A DNA stretch of 64,000 nt, taken from contig CAZTEX010000002.1 of assembly GCA_964612505.1 (NCBI GenBank), forward strand, positions 61,943 to 125,942, given 5' to 3'. The position numbers and the translations under genes are program-made. Source of the DNA: JAAZZY01 sp964612505. Lineage in GTDB: Bacteria > Chlamydiota > Chlamydiia > Chlamydiales > JAAZZY01. This document shows positions 53,886 through 61,779 of this stretch, in pieces (the stretch's first letter is position 1; each line of letters opens with the position of its first letter). The notes under the pieces are model-generated. The model was not told the origin of the DNA. It saw only the letters and a list, made by a program, of their open reading frames with translations, and made no database searches.

Positions 53886-54216
53886 TGTTACGTCTTTTTG
53901 CTTTGGATATATAAAATCGCTGATTTCATCTGGAGCTCCTCTTGTTATTCTAGATGCACGCAGTGGTAAATGGGACGATGGGAAACGGATTGCAACTGCT
54001 CAAGCGTTGTCTGATAAAGCAACAGTAAAGCAGGCAGGAAAACTTATCCCAACCAAGAACTCATTAGTTGTAGTCTATTGTAGCAATATCCAATGTCCTG
54101 CGAGCAATAATCTTGCAAGACACCTTTCCGAACTTGGCTATTCAAATATCTTGAAATACGACGAAGGAATTCAGGAATGGATCAACTCAGGACGTTCAGT
54201 TCGCGAAACCCATTAA
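53886..54216 (+). pseudogene. 5'-truncated rhodanese-domain gene
   Basis: The frame reads LISSGAPLVILDARSGKWDDG, then VVVYCSNIQCPASNNLARHL with the active-site loop Cys, and GYSNILKYDEGIQEWINSG, a near-complete rhodanese domain. No ATG, GTG or TTG with a ribosome site precedes the domain in frame; the first possible start, TTG 54007, would remove half of it. I read it as a remnant that lost its 5' end inside the island. Confidence 0.6.
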
Positions 54217-54261
54217 GGGAAGGGCATCGCGTTAGTCAAGCGCTGATTTTCTTGATTTTAG

Positions 54262-54497
54262 GTGATTCTGTCTAAGCTCATGCAAAATTTTTATGTAACG
54301 GCGAACATGGTCTTGAATTTAGCAACTCGCGCTCGAGAAATCTTTGAGAGTTCTGAAGTGGGTGAAAAACGACAACTTTTGAATTTAGTATTTCAGAACT
54401 TGCAACTGAGAGGCTTAAACCTCTCAGTTTCAGAGCAAGAACCATTCTTAACGATGTTGGATTGTAAAGATCATCCAACCAATTGGAGGTGGAGAGA
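54262..54497 (+). pseudogene. C-terminal fragment of a large serine recombinase
   Basis: About 75 codons (VLNLATRAREIFESSEVGEKRQ, LLNLVFQNLQLRGLNLSVSE, QEPFLTMLDCKDHP) resemble the C-terminal end of large serine recombinases, where an ESSxxEKRxLLNxVxxNLxLxGxxL...PF pattern is common. The frame then runs through the ssrA 3' end (NWRWRESNSRP), typical of integrases next to their attachment site. The catalytic N-terminal part is gone. Confidence 0.55.
54467..54497 (+). repeat. 31-bp direct repeat at the functional ssrA 3' end (right boundary)
   Basis: AAGATCATCCAACC followed by AATTGGAGGTGGAGAGA; the tmRNA 3' end begins at 54484. It is the partner of the repeat at 53571-53601 and would be the reconstituted side of the integration site. 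Confidence 0.8.
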
Positions 54498-54894
54498 ATC
54501 GAACTCTCGTCCTAAGCGTACTCCACATCGATATCTACATGCTTATCATCTCAATTTTACAACTTACTCCAATGTGAGATGCCCCATCAGAAGTAAATCG
54601 GCTTTTTTGAGTCTCGGAAATTTCTATAAAAAACAAAACTCAAAATCCCATACCAAGTAAACTGACGATAATTCTAAAACCCTCGGTCCAGCGTTAGGTT
54701 ATCGAGCTTTCTAAACGGTTAGGTTTAGGCAGCCATTTCAAGAGCTGCATCAGAATAACCGAAGTCACCTGCTACAACTTTTGACTTTCTTTGCTTGTTA
54801 GCAATTATGTTTTTGCCAGATGATTTAGGAGGCCAACTGACGTCCTCCGCATGCAATCGGTGCTTCGAACCCTAGTCGAAACCTGTACACCCCC
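54484..54894 (-). ncRNA. ssrA: Transfer-messenger RNA
   Basis: A 411-nt tmRNA. The 5' end GGGGGTGTACAGGTTTCGACT is the classical tmRNA start and pairs as acceptor GGGGGTG with CACCTCC before the discriminator A; CCA is not encoded. The T-arm GAGAGTTCGATTCTC is present. The resume frame can be read as ANKQRKSKVV...SDAALEMAA, then TAA, a tag of about 25 residues ending in the usual hydrophobic-AA motif. It rescues stalled ribosomes with SmpB. Its 3' end is a repeat-marked integration site. Confidence 0.95.
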
Positions 54895-54901
54895 GATAAA
54901 A

Positions 54902-54930
54902 ATTATAACAAAAAAGGACTTTTTTGACAA
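54902..54930 (-). promoter_or_regulatory. ssrA promoter
   Basis: On the minus strand TTGTCA (plus 54925-54930) and TATAAT (54902-54907) are 17 bp apart; the first tmRNA base lies 7 bp after the -10. This is a near-consensus sigma-70/66 promoter. Confidence 0.85.
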
Positions 54931-55000
54931 AATTTTACTTTAATTAGTCTTTTATTACTAAAAGAACTATTATTCCCATTTTGAAAATCCATCAAGAAGA

Positions 55001-55594
55001 ATGATAATGAACAGGTCCTTTTTCCTAAAGCAGTTTTTTAAAGATTTTAAGCATACAGGGGCTGTCTGCCCTAGCTCAAAAGGACTCACTAAGAAGATGC
55101 TTCAAGGAATTGATTTCTCTAACCCCGTCCATATTGTAGAGCTCGGGCCGGGCACAGGCAGTATGACCTCGATAATACTTTCCAAGATGCACCCCAAGTC
55201 TAGGCTTTCTTGCATCGAAATTAACCCTCAATTTTGTAAAAGCCTCGAAAGATTTAGTCCAGATCAGCGCTTTAAACTCTATCAAGCCTCTGCTTTAAAT
55301 TTTAAATCTTGCCTTGAAGGACAGCCCGTAGACTATGTGATTTCAGGGCTTCCTCTTGCTAACTTTCAAAAATCAGAAATCAAAGAAATTTTTAATGAGG
55401 TTGAGACTGTTCTCTCCCCAGGGGGCCGTTTTGTTCAGTTTCAATACACAATGAAGCTTGACCAGTTCTTTAAGACACGGTTTAACCATGTCTTAAAAAG
55501 CTTTGCCTTTCTTAACTTGCCTCCGGCTTTTGTCTACAACTGCTCTTTTAAAGCACCGTTGCAGCCAACGAAGACAATTCTGAGCGCTCAGTAA
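55001..55594 (+). CDS. PmtA-like class I methyltransferase
   Basis: A 197-residue methyltransferase. FLKQFFKDFKHTGAVCPSSKGLTKKML at the N-terminus and VELGPGTGSMTSIILS (about residues 46-61) match phospholipid N-methyltransferase/rRNA-dimethylase-like proteins; DYVISGLPLANF replaces the NPPY-type motif and GGRFVQFQYT follows. It might methylate phosphatidylethanolamine, but this is not certain. It is divergent from ssrA, and its 3' end overlaps the convergent PhoH gene by 47 bp. Confidence 0.75.
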   Translation: MIMNRSFFLKQFFKDFKHTGAVCPSSKGLTKKMLQGIDFSNPVHIVELGPGTGSMTSIILSKMHPKSRLSCIEINPQFCKSLERFSPDQRFKLYQASALNFKSCLEGQPVDYVISGLPLANFQKSEIKEIFNEVETVLSPGGRFVQFQYTMKLDQFFKTRFNHVLKSFAFLNLPPAFVYNCSFKAPLQPTKTILSAQ

Positions 55595-56927
55595 CTTCAA
55601 AAGTCATATGTCCAAAAATCTTATTATTGCAAAATTTAGAGATTGCAAAAGTTAATCCATTGGTATCCTCATCTAAATAAGGATTGTCTATCTGAGTGGG
55701 GTCCCCTGCTAAAATGACTTTGGTCCCTTCTCCAGCTCTTGAAATAACCGTTTTAATCTCATGAGGCGTTAAGTTTTGGGCCTCATCAATAATAATAAAC
55801 ATATTAGGGAGAGTTCTTCCTCTGATATAGGTCACAGCCTCTAGTTCTAGCCTTTGGCTTTCTTTAATCCATCTTAGACTTTCTTGAGTGCCCTCTTCAT
55901 CTCCAGATGAATGGCAAAGATACTCTAAGTTATCATAGATAGGTTGCATCCAATGATAGAGTTTCTCTTCCTTGGTCCCCGGTAAATATCCTATATCTTT
56001 TCCGAGTGGCATAATTGGACGACTGACCAGTATTTTGGAATATTGAGCATCATCAAACACTTTTTTAAGAGCGCAAGCCAAAGCAAGTAAAGTTTTACCG
56101 GTTCCTGCTTGACCTACTAAAGTGACTAATTTTATGTCATCTTTAAGTAAAAGATCTAAAGCACATCTTTGTTGCATATTACGAGGTTTAATTCCCCATA
56201 AATCTTGAGGTAACGCTTTAAGTGCTAATAATCTTTTTTGCTGGCTATCATAGCGACCCACAATTTGAGTGTGGTCATTGGCATTTAAAATGCAGTACTC
56301 ATTCGTAGACAAGTGCGGATCTTCATAGTCCATGACTCCATTTTTAAGAAAAAGATCTATCTCTTTTTTAGACACATCTAAACTCTTAATTCCCGTATAA
56401 AGGTTTTTATGGGAAATAGAGGTATTTTTGTAATCTTGCGCATTGAGACCTATCATTTGAGCTTTAAGCCTAACCGCAAAGTCTTTAGATAAGAGCGTCA
56501 ATGAAGGGTGCTCTTTGGAGAGCATGTGAGCGGCTTGCAAAATTTGATTCTTGGCCAAAGCTTTATCAAAGTTTAACTCTGTATGAAGATCATTTTTATA
56601 TTTTGAGTAAATCTTTAAGGTTGAACCATTCTCAAGGTGTACTCCGGATACTAAATCAGATGAATGATTGGAATAGGCCCTTTCTTCACTCATAATGACC
56701 GAGCCATTGGCAACAAGGTCTAATTGATTATATCTTTTTTTGATTTTATCAAAGGCTCTCATAACTAGCCTTGCATTTCTTCCCAAATCATTAGGCAGTC
56801 TTTTCATATTATCTAGCTCTTCTATCACTGCTAGCGGCACTATCAAGTCACAATTTTCAAAGCCTTCTAAGGCTTTTGGATCATATAATAATACATTAGT
56901 ATCTAATACAAAAGTTCTTCGACTCAT
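55548..56927 (-). CDS. PIN-PhoH fusion ATPase (PhoH2 type)
   Basis: A 459-residue protein. The N-terminal PIN domain (TFVLDTNVLLYDPKAL, VIEELDNMKR; acidic residues Asp9 and Glu37) is joined to a C-terminal PhoH ATPase with Walker A GQAGTGKT (272-279), PIMPLGKDIGYLPGTKEEK and Walker B IIIDEAQNLTPHEIK. PhoH2 proteins combine RNase and helicase activities. Length is standard. Transcribed alone, convergent with the PmtA-like gene. Confidence 0.92.
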   Translation of the reverse strand: MSRRTFVLDTNVLLYDPKALEGFENCDLIVPLAVIEELDNMKRLPNDLGRNARLVMRAFDKIKKRYNQLDLVANGSVIMSEERAYSNHSSDLVSGVHLENGSTLKIYSKYKNDLHTELNFDKALAKNQILQAAHMLSKEHPSLTLLSKDFAVRLKAQMIGLNAQDYKNTSISHKNLYTGIKSLDVSKKEIDLFLKNGVMDYEDPHLSTNEYCILNANDHTQIVGRYDSQQKRLLALKALPQDLWGIKPRNMQQRCALDLLLKDDIKLVTLVGQAGTGKTLLALACALKKVFDDAQYSKILVSRPIMPLGKDIGYLPGTKEEKLYHWMQPIYDNLEYLCHSSGDEEGTQESLRWIKESQRLELEAVTYIRGRTLPNMFIIIDEAQNLTPHEIKTVISRAGEGTKVILAGDPTQIDNPYLDEDTNGLTFAISKFCNNKIFGHMTFEVTERSELSSLAATVL

Positions 56928-57180
56928 CCCCTATCCTTTTTTACCAAAGTCTAAATGCGCAACTTAAGATATCTTGAGATTCCTGCCAAGAAAAAACAAA
57001 CTCCTTTGTGTTTTTGTAAACACCTAAAAAAGAGCGACTTACCAAGATAAGTTGCAATCAAGCTGGCTGTCTGCTAAAAATATTGAAACTAATTTTAAAA
57101 TCCTTTATAATAAAATCAAATTAATATTAGAATATGTTCTAGTTTAAGTAGAGCAAACTCTAAGTCCAAGGAGGTCAAAA

Positions 57181-57882
57181 ATGCACTTTGTAATCAATGA
57201 AAAAATTTTGAGCCTACCCCCTTATATATCGACAACCTGGGAGAGCATTGCTTCATTACATGTTAGCGGCGTTGCTCTTGTCATTTCTTTAAATAATGGA
57301 ACAAGCATTCATATTCCAAATCTAAGTCCAGATATTCTGACTAAAATTTTCCAAACTCATTCAGAGTTTATTAGTTCAAAAGCTAAGCAAAAACAATCTA
57401 ATGAGGCGACATCACAACTTTTTAACATGGACAATGTAATTAACCTTGGTTTTCCAATGCGTTTTGGTGGCACACTAGAAGGATTAGGAGCTGCTATGCA
57501 GCACAATCCTGAACAAGCAAACGCTCCAGATCTTCCCAAAGAAGTTTTGGAAAAGATTTCTGCTGTTGCCAAAATTATGGATAGTGATCAAACATTGAAC
57601 AATGCTTTAAAAGCAGAACCTCATTGCAACTGTGTTCATTGCCAAATTTCCAGAGCCATCACCGGTGAAGCTCCTTTAAAAGAGCGTGAAATTGAAGAAG
57701 AAGTTTCTGATGAAGATTTAAAATTTAGAACGTGGGATGTCGTCCAATCAGGAGACAATTTATACACTGTTTCTAATCCATTAGAAAATGATGAACATTA
57801 CAATGTCTTTCTAGGTAACCCTATCGGCTGCACTTGTGGTGAAAAAAATTGTGAACATATTAAAGCCGTTTTAAACACTTAA
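57181..57882 (+). CDS. SWIM-type zinc-finger hypothetical protein
   Basis: A 233-residue protein ending in DVVQSGDNLYTVSNP ... CTCGEKNCEHIKAV, a CxCxnCxH SWIM zinc finger at about residues 219-228. An additional CNCVHC cluster lies near residue 150. SWIM fingers bind DNA or proteins. The N-terminal half is not recognised. It has an excellent AAGGAGGT ribosome site 7 bases before the ATG, suggesting strong translation. Confidence 0.7.
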   Translation: MHFVINEKILSLPPYISTTWESIASLHVSGVALVISLNNGTSIHIPNLSPDILTKIFQTHSEFISSKAKQKQSNEATSQLFNMDNVINLGFPMRFGGTLEGLGAAMQHNPEQANAPDLPKEVLEKISAVAKIMDSDQTLNNALKAEPHCNCVHCQISRAITGEAPLKEREIEEEVSDEDLKFRTWDVVQSGDNLYTVSNPLENDEHYNVFLGNPIGCTCGEKNCEHIKAVLNT

Positions 57883-57963
57883 AAATATCATTGTGAAAAA
57901 ATTCCAATAGTCATAAATTGAGTGCTAATAACAACATTTTAGACTTTTAGGAGTTTTCAAGTT

Positions 57964-59169
57964 ATGAAACGTCTTCTGTTTCTTACAATTTCACTTTCAA
58001 TTACCTTTTCACATGCATTATGGGCTAAAGCTCCACAAACTTTAGAAAAGCAACAAACATTTGCTCCATTTACAGGCAAAATTATTGGCAATAAAGTTCG
58101 CTTAAGGCTTTCACCTAATCTAGAAGGGCAAATCATTCGAGAACTTGAAAGGGGAGAAATTTACGCTGTTGTTGCTGAAAACAATGAATATTACGGCGTA
58201 ACTCCTAAAAAAGATGTCAAAGCTTATATCTTTCGAACACATGTATTAGACAATCATGTTGAAGGAGAAAAGGTTAATATTCGCACAGCTGCAAGCTTAG
58301 ATGCTCCTGTTCTTGCTCAATTGAATGCGGGAGAAAAGGTGAATATTGATCCCAATGGATCCAAAGGAAAATGGTATCAAATTGAAGTTCCTAAAAATGT
58401 TCATCTCTGGGTGGCAAAAGATTATGTAGAAAAAGTTGGCCCTCTTGAATATGCTGAAAAATATAGTGAGAGAGTCAATGAAGCGACTCAATTACTAGCA
58501 ACAGCTACTCTAATTAGCCAAGCTGAATTTAGAAAATCGTTTCAAGAAGTGGACTTAGATCGCATTACTCGTAATTATGAACGTGTTTTAAAAGATTACA
58601 GTGACCTTGATGATATTCATCTGCAAGCTAAACAAGCTATTCAAAGTCTTCAGAAAGAATATTGCGATAGGAAGATTGAATTTTTAGAAAATAAAGCCGG
58701 CAGAGCAGCTCTAGAAGTAAAATCATTAAACGCTAAATTAACTCACCTTAAGACCCCAGATATTAGTTCAGAAGCTAAACTTTCTATGGATAGCCCCTTT
58801 GCTAATATTCTAGATAACCAAGGTGCTACTGATAAGATGAAAATTTGGCAACCGATTGAGTATGCAAAATTTCAAAGCTGGGCTTTTAGAAATGAAAAAA
58901 ATGATGCAACTTTGCAAGACTTTTACCAAGCAGAGTTTTTGGATGCTAAAACGTTGAGCGGCCTTATAGAGCCATTTAGCACAGTTGTTAAGAGCAAACC
59001 AGGCTCACATCTTTTAACTAAAGATGGTCAAACTGTAGGCTATCTATATAGCACACATATCAACTTAAGTGATTTTATAGACAAGAATGTATCTCTTAAA
59101 GTTACAGAAAGAGAAAATCATAATTTTGCATTTCCTGCCTATTACGTTTTAGATGTTAAGCAAGAATAA
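57964..59169 (+). CDS. Exported bacterial SH3-domain protein
   Basis: A 401-residue protein with a signal peptide (residues 1-22, ending ALWAKA). Two SH3b-type repeats follow: KIIGNKVRLRLSPNLEGQIIREL (about 40-62) and GEKVNIRTAASLDAPVLAQL (about 101-120), each with the NxR-L/T-S pattern. A central coiled coil (about 185-265) and an unassigned C-terminal domain complete it. SH3b domains bind cell-wall peptides; in chlamydiae this would fit the thin or divisional peptidoglycan (inference). Confidence 0.75.
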   Translation: MKRLLFLTISLSITFSHALWAKAPQTLEKQQTFAPFTGKIIGNKVRLRLSPNLEGQIIRELERGEIYAVVAENNEYYGVTPKKDVKAYIFRTHVLDNHVEGEKVNIRTAASLDAPVLAQLNAGEKVNIDPNGSKGKWYQIEVPKNVHLWVAKDYVEKVGPLEYAEKYSERVNEATQLLATATLISQAEFRKSFQEVDLDRITRNYERVLKDYSDLDDIHLQAKQAIQSLQKEYCDRKIEFLENKAGRAALEVKSLNAKLTHLKTPDISSEAKLSMDSPFANILDNQGATDKMKIWQPIEYAKFQSWAFRNEKNDATLQDFYQAEFLDAKTLSGLIEPFSTVVKSKPGSHLLTKDGQTVGYLYSTHINLSDFIDKNVSLKVTERENHNFAFPAYYVLDVKQE

Positions 59170-59194
59170 ATAACTCAGACCTAGTTCAAGAAAA

Positions 59195-59228
59195 CCCTTA
59201 AAACTTATTAAGTTTTAGGGGTTTTTTA
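59195..59228. terminator. Strong bidirectional terminator
   Basis: CCCTTAAAACTT (59195-59206) pairs with AAGTTTTAGGGG (59210-59221), one wobble and a 3-nt loop, with AAAA before and TTTTTT after. It separates the convergent SH3 and ABC ATPase genes. Confidence 0.85.
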
Positions 59229-59984
59229 TTTTGATAACCACGCTAATGCTTCAAACGACTTTTGAATAAAAGGACTCTTCTTCTCTGAAATTATTTCTTT
59301 AGCATTGCCCGTCTCAACAACTTTTCCTTCAGCAAGCACAATTAATTTATTAAAAGAATTAGCAACAGCAGTGAGATCATGAGTAATAAAAAGAATGCTC
59401 AAGTCTGTTTTTTTTTGGTAATCTAAAAGAAGTTGGAGTATTTCCGCTCGCAGCGGGTAATCTAAAGCAGAAAGAATTTCATCACAAATTAAAAGCTTTG
59501 GCTTAGCAAGCAAAGCTCTCAGTAATGCGATACGTTGCAATTCTCCTCCGCTAAGTTGATGGGGAAGGGTCTTTAATTGGGATGGGTATATATTTAAATA
59601 CTTACAGTAGTAGTTTATATAGTCATTAGCCTTCGCTAAGGAGGATTTCTGGTATTTGATTAAATACTCTTGTAAGAGATCAAGAACCCGTTTATGAGGG
59701 GTAAATGACTCATAGGGATTTTGGAAGACGAGCTGGATTGATTTATCCTGTAGCAAATCCTTCGAGCTTTTTGAAAGCCCACAGTATTCAATAGTCCCCT
59801 CTGTAAAGTCACTGTAGCCCTTTATAAGCCTTCCCAGCGTCGTTTTCCCAGATCCAGAGGGCCCTACAAGAGCAATTCGTTCCCCGCTTATCACCTCTAA
59901 GTTAATCTTAGAGACAAGAAACCGCTTAGCCTGAATGTCAAATCTACTTAAATCTTTTACTTTTAGAAGGGTCTCTTTAGTCAT
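59226..59984 (-). CDS. ABC transporter ATPase, oligopeptide/dipeptide (OppF/DppF-like) type
   Basis: A 252-residue ATPase: Walker A GPSGSGKT (41-48), the Q-loop LVFQNPYESFTPHKRV, which is typical of peptide/nickel importers, signature LSGGELQRIALLRALL, Walker B LLICDEI and the H-loop THD. The short length, without the C-terminal oligopeptide extension, is unusual for OppF. No permease gene is within the window to its left, so partner genes are elsewhere. Confidence 0.88.
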   Translation of the reverse strand: MTKETLLKVKDLSRFDIQAKRFLVSKINLEVISGERIALVGPSGSGKTTLGRLIKGYSDFTEGTIEYCGLSKSSKDLLQDKSIQLVFQNPYESFTPHKRVLDLLQEYLIKYQKSSLAKANDYINYYCKYLNIYPSQLKTLPHQLSGGELQRIALLRALLAKPKLLICDEILSALDYPLRAEILQLLLDYQKKTDLSILFITHDLTAVANSFNKLIVLAEGKVVETGNAKEIISEKKSPFIQKSFEALAWLSK

Positions 59985-60200
59985 TTTTAAAATTTTTCTT
60001 ATAAAACTGAAGTATTATGGGCTCAAAGAATTTTTGATTCAAACCTTTTATTGTAGCCATTTAATCCCAGTTTTTTACTTCCATAAGTTACTTATTAATA
60101 ATACATTAACATAGACATACACTAATAAAAAGAACCTTAATGATCTCTTAATACTCAAAAGCTAAAATAGGCGTTATTCCGAATTACTAGGAGAATAAAA

Positions 60201-60893
60201 ATGACGAATTCTACGGCTCTTCAATATTGTCCTTTGGAAAGATTTCCAGCGGGTTCATTTTGTGCTGGGCTTGAAACAGCTTTAAATTTACCTACAGACC
60301 TTTTAAATAATGTTTGGCATCAACTCAGCCAATTGCATGAATCTGTCAGTAACACCGAATTATACCAAAAAGCTTGGGAAGCAGTTCCTCAAATAGAATC
60401 CGTAACATGGCGTCTAGGATTAACCTGGGCAGTGGGAAATCTTTTTGCTAACGCTGCATTAGTAGGAACAACACGACCACCTTATGCTTTCTATCCAGCC
60501 TATTTAGGAGAATTCATAGCAGGAAATCCCCTTCTCTCAAAAATAAACAAATTTTTTAATGTTTGTATGCAAATAGGTACCTTCCGACTGACCTTTCCAC
60601 TAACAGTCCTTGTTAAGATACCTAAAATTATAAAATTTATGTCCAACAATCCACTGATTTTAGGATTAGGTATAGGCTATACAGGGGCAGATTTAGCTTA
60701 CCATCAATTTTGCCTAGAAGACTCATTTAATGATTATATGAACAAAAAATTAAAAGCTTTAGATCCCATTCTAAACAGCATTGGCGAGCAGCAAGAGCAA
60801 GGCTTACCTGAGAGAGTGGAAGCTCTTAAAGACAGCATTCCGGCCCTAAAGAATGCAACTATCATCAAAACTCCACGAGCCAGAGGATTATAG
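60201..60893 (+). CDS. Unknown protein with hydrophobic centre
   Basis: A 230-residue protein I do not recognise. The centre (about 70-170) has several hydrophobic stretches (LGLTWAVGNLFANAALVG, RLTFPLTVLVKIP, PLILGLGIGYTGADLAY), perhaps a membrane hairpin. The tail is hydrophilic and rich in Glu and Lys. AGGAG lies upstream of the ATG, and the next gene begins immediately after this stop, so the two are one unit. Confidence 0.6.
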   Translation: MTNSTALQYCPLERFPAGSFCAGLETALNLPTDLLNNVWHQLSQLHESVSNTELYQKAWEAVPQIESVTWRLGLTWAVGNLFANAALVGTTRPPYAFYPAYLGEFIAGNPLLSKINKFFNVCMQIGTFRLTFPLTVLVKIPKIIKFMSNNPLILGLGIGYTGADLAYHQFCLEDSFNDYMNKKLKALDPILNSIGEQQEQGLPERVEALKDSIPALKNATIIKTPRARGL

Positions 60894-61259
60894 ATGTCTA
60901 TTACATCAACTTTATTCAATTACCTTACTCCCCAGACAGAGCATTTGGCTAATACTTTAAAAGCAACAAAGTCTGATGCACCTAATAAAGGTCTCGAAGT
61001 CAATACCCACATTAAACGTATTGTATATTATCACAATGCTTGGGATTGCCAAGAATCAGAAATGATCCTTTTTTGCAAAAATGGAAATGAAATACACGTA
61101 CCCTTACATCAAATCAACTCTCCAAACCCGCATGTAGGAGATAAGGTCCACATTTCATATCTCAAAACAAAAAATATTTATAAGATTAATTATCAAAGCG
61201 CTAATCACACAAGTTCAGGTTGGCAAGCAGCAAAAATTGGCAACTTGTATCTAGTATAG
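60894..61259 (+). CDS. Unknown small protein
   Basis: A 121-residue soluble protein beginning directly after the TAG of the previous gene. The second half alternates charged and hydrophobic residues (IKRIVYYHNAWDCQESEMILFCKNG, VGDKVHISYLKTKNIYKINY), suggesting a small beta-barrel. Not recognised. Translational coupling to the membrane-type protein upstream is likely. Confidence 0.55.
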   Translation: MSITSTLFNYLTPQTEHLANTLKATKSDAPNKGLEVNTHIKRIVYYHNAWDCQESEMILFCKNGNEIHVPLHQINSPNPHVGDKVHISYLKTKNIYKINYQSANHTSSGWQAAKIGNLYLV

Positions 61260-61286
61260 TTTCTTGTAGATTAGTTTGTTATAGCA

Positions 61287-61330
61287 AAAAGACTAGCTTT
61301 AAGTATAACTTATAAAACTAGTCTTTTAAG
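61287..61330. terminator. Bidirectional hairpin terminator
   Basis: AAAAGACTAG (61288-61297) pairs with CTAGTCTTTT (61319-61328), with an inner AAGT/ACTT helix. It lies between the unknown gene pair and rplQ, and A and T runs on both sides suit termination in both directions. Confidence 0.8.
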
Positions 61331-61341
61331 AATGGTTTAAA

Positions 61342-61770
61342 TTATTCAGGTAGATATTCGATTAGGCACAATGGAGCATTGTCACCCACTCTATTTCCGA
61401 GCTTTAGAATTCTTGTATACCCACCATTACGAGCAGTAAATCTTGTTGCTAGTTGATCAAACAATTTTGAAATAACTTGTCTGTCATCATTATAAGCAAA
61501 AGTTTTTCCTTCTTTAGCCGCTCTCTGTTCTTTAGTTGTTAATGGATTAAAATGAATCATCAACTTAGCAATAGCATTACGTCTAGCCGCTAGACTTTGC
61601 AATTTAGCGATAGTAATCAGTTTATCTGCATGTCTTCTTAGCTCTTTTGCTTTTGCTACTGTAGTTTCAATTCTCTCATTAATAACTAAAGCCTTAAGCA
61701 TATTAGCAATTAAACATCTTCTGTGAGCAGAATCTCTTCCAATTTTAAATGTATCTTTTCTATGTCTCAC
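61342..61770 (-). CDS. rplQ: 50S ribosomal protein L17
   Basis: A 142-residue L17: MRHRKDTFKIGRDSAHRRCLIANMLKALVINERIETTVAKAKELR is the strongly conserved N-terminus, followed by a family-typical C-terminus GGYTRILKLGNRVGDNAPLCLIEYL. L17 lies near the peptide exit tunnel. Last gene of the secY-rpsM-rpsK-rpoA-rplQ block, 9 bp after rpoA. Confidence 0.97.
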   Translation of the reverse strand: MRHRKDTFKIGRDSAHRRCLIANMLKALVINERIETTVAKAKELRRHADKLITIAKLQSLAARRNAIAKLMIHFNPLTTKEQRAAKEGKTFAYNDDRQVISKLFDQLATRFTARNGGYTRILKLGNRVGDNAPLCLIEYLPE

Positions 61771-61779
61771 AATTTCACC

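Noticed and set aside
54498..54660. Open frame continuing from the recombinase relic
   Set aside because: It lies antisense within the tmRNA gene and encodes no recognisable protein.
57920..57928. GAGTGCTAA, one arm of a CIRCE heat-shock operator, before the SH3 gene
   Set aside because: The matching TTAGCACTC arm 9 bp upstream is missing, so HrcA binding is not supported.
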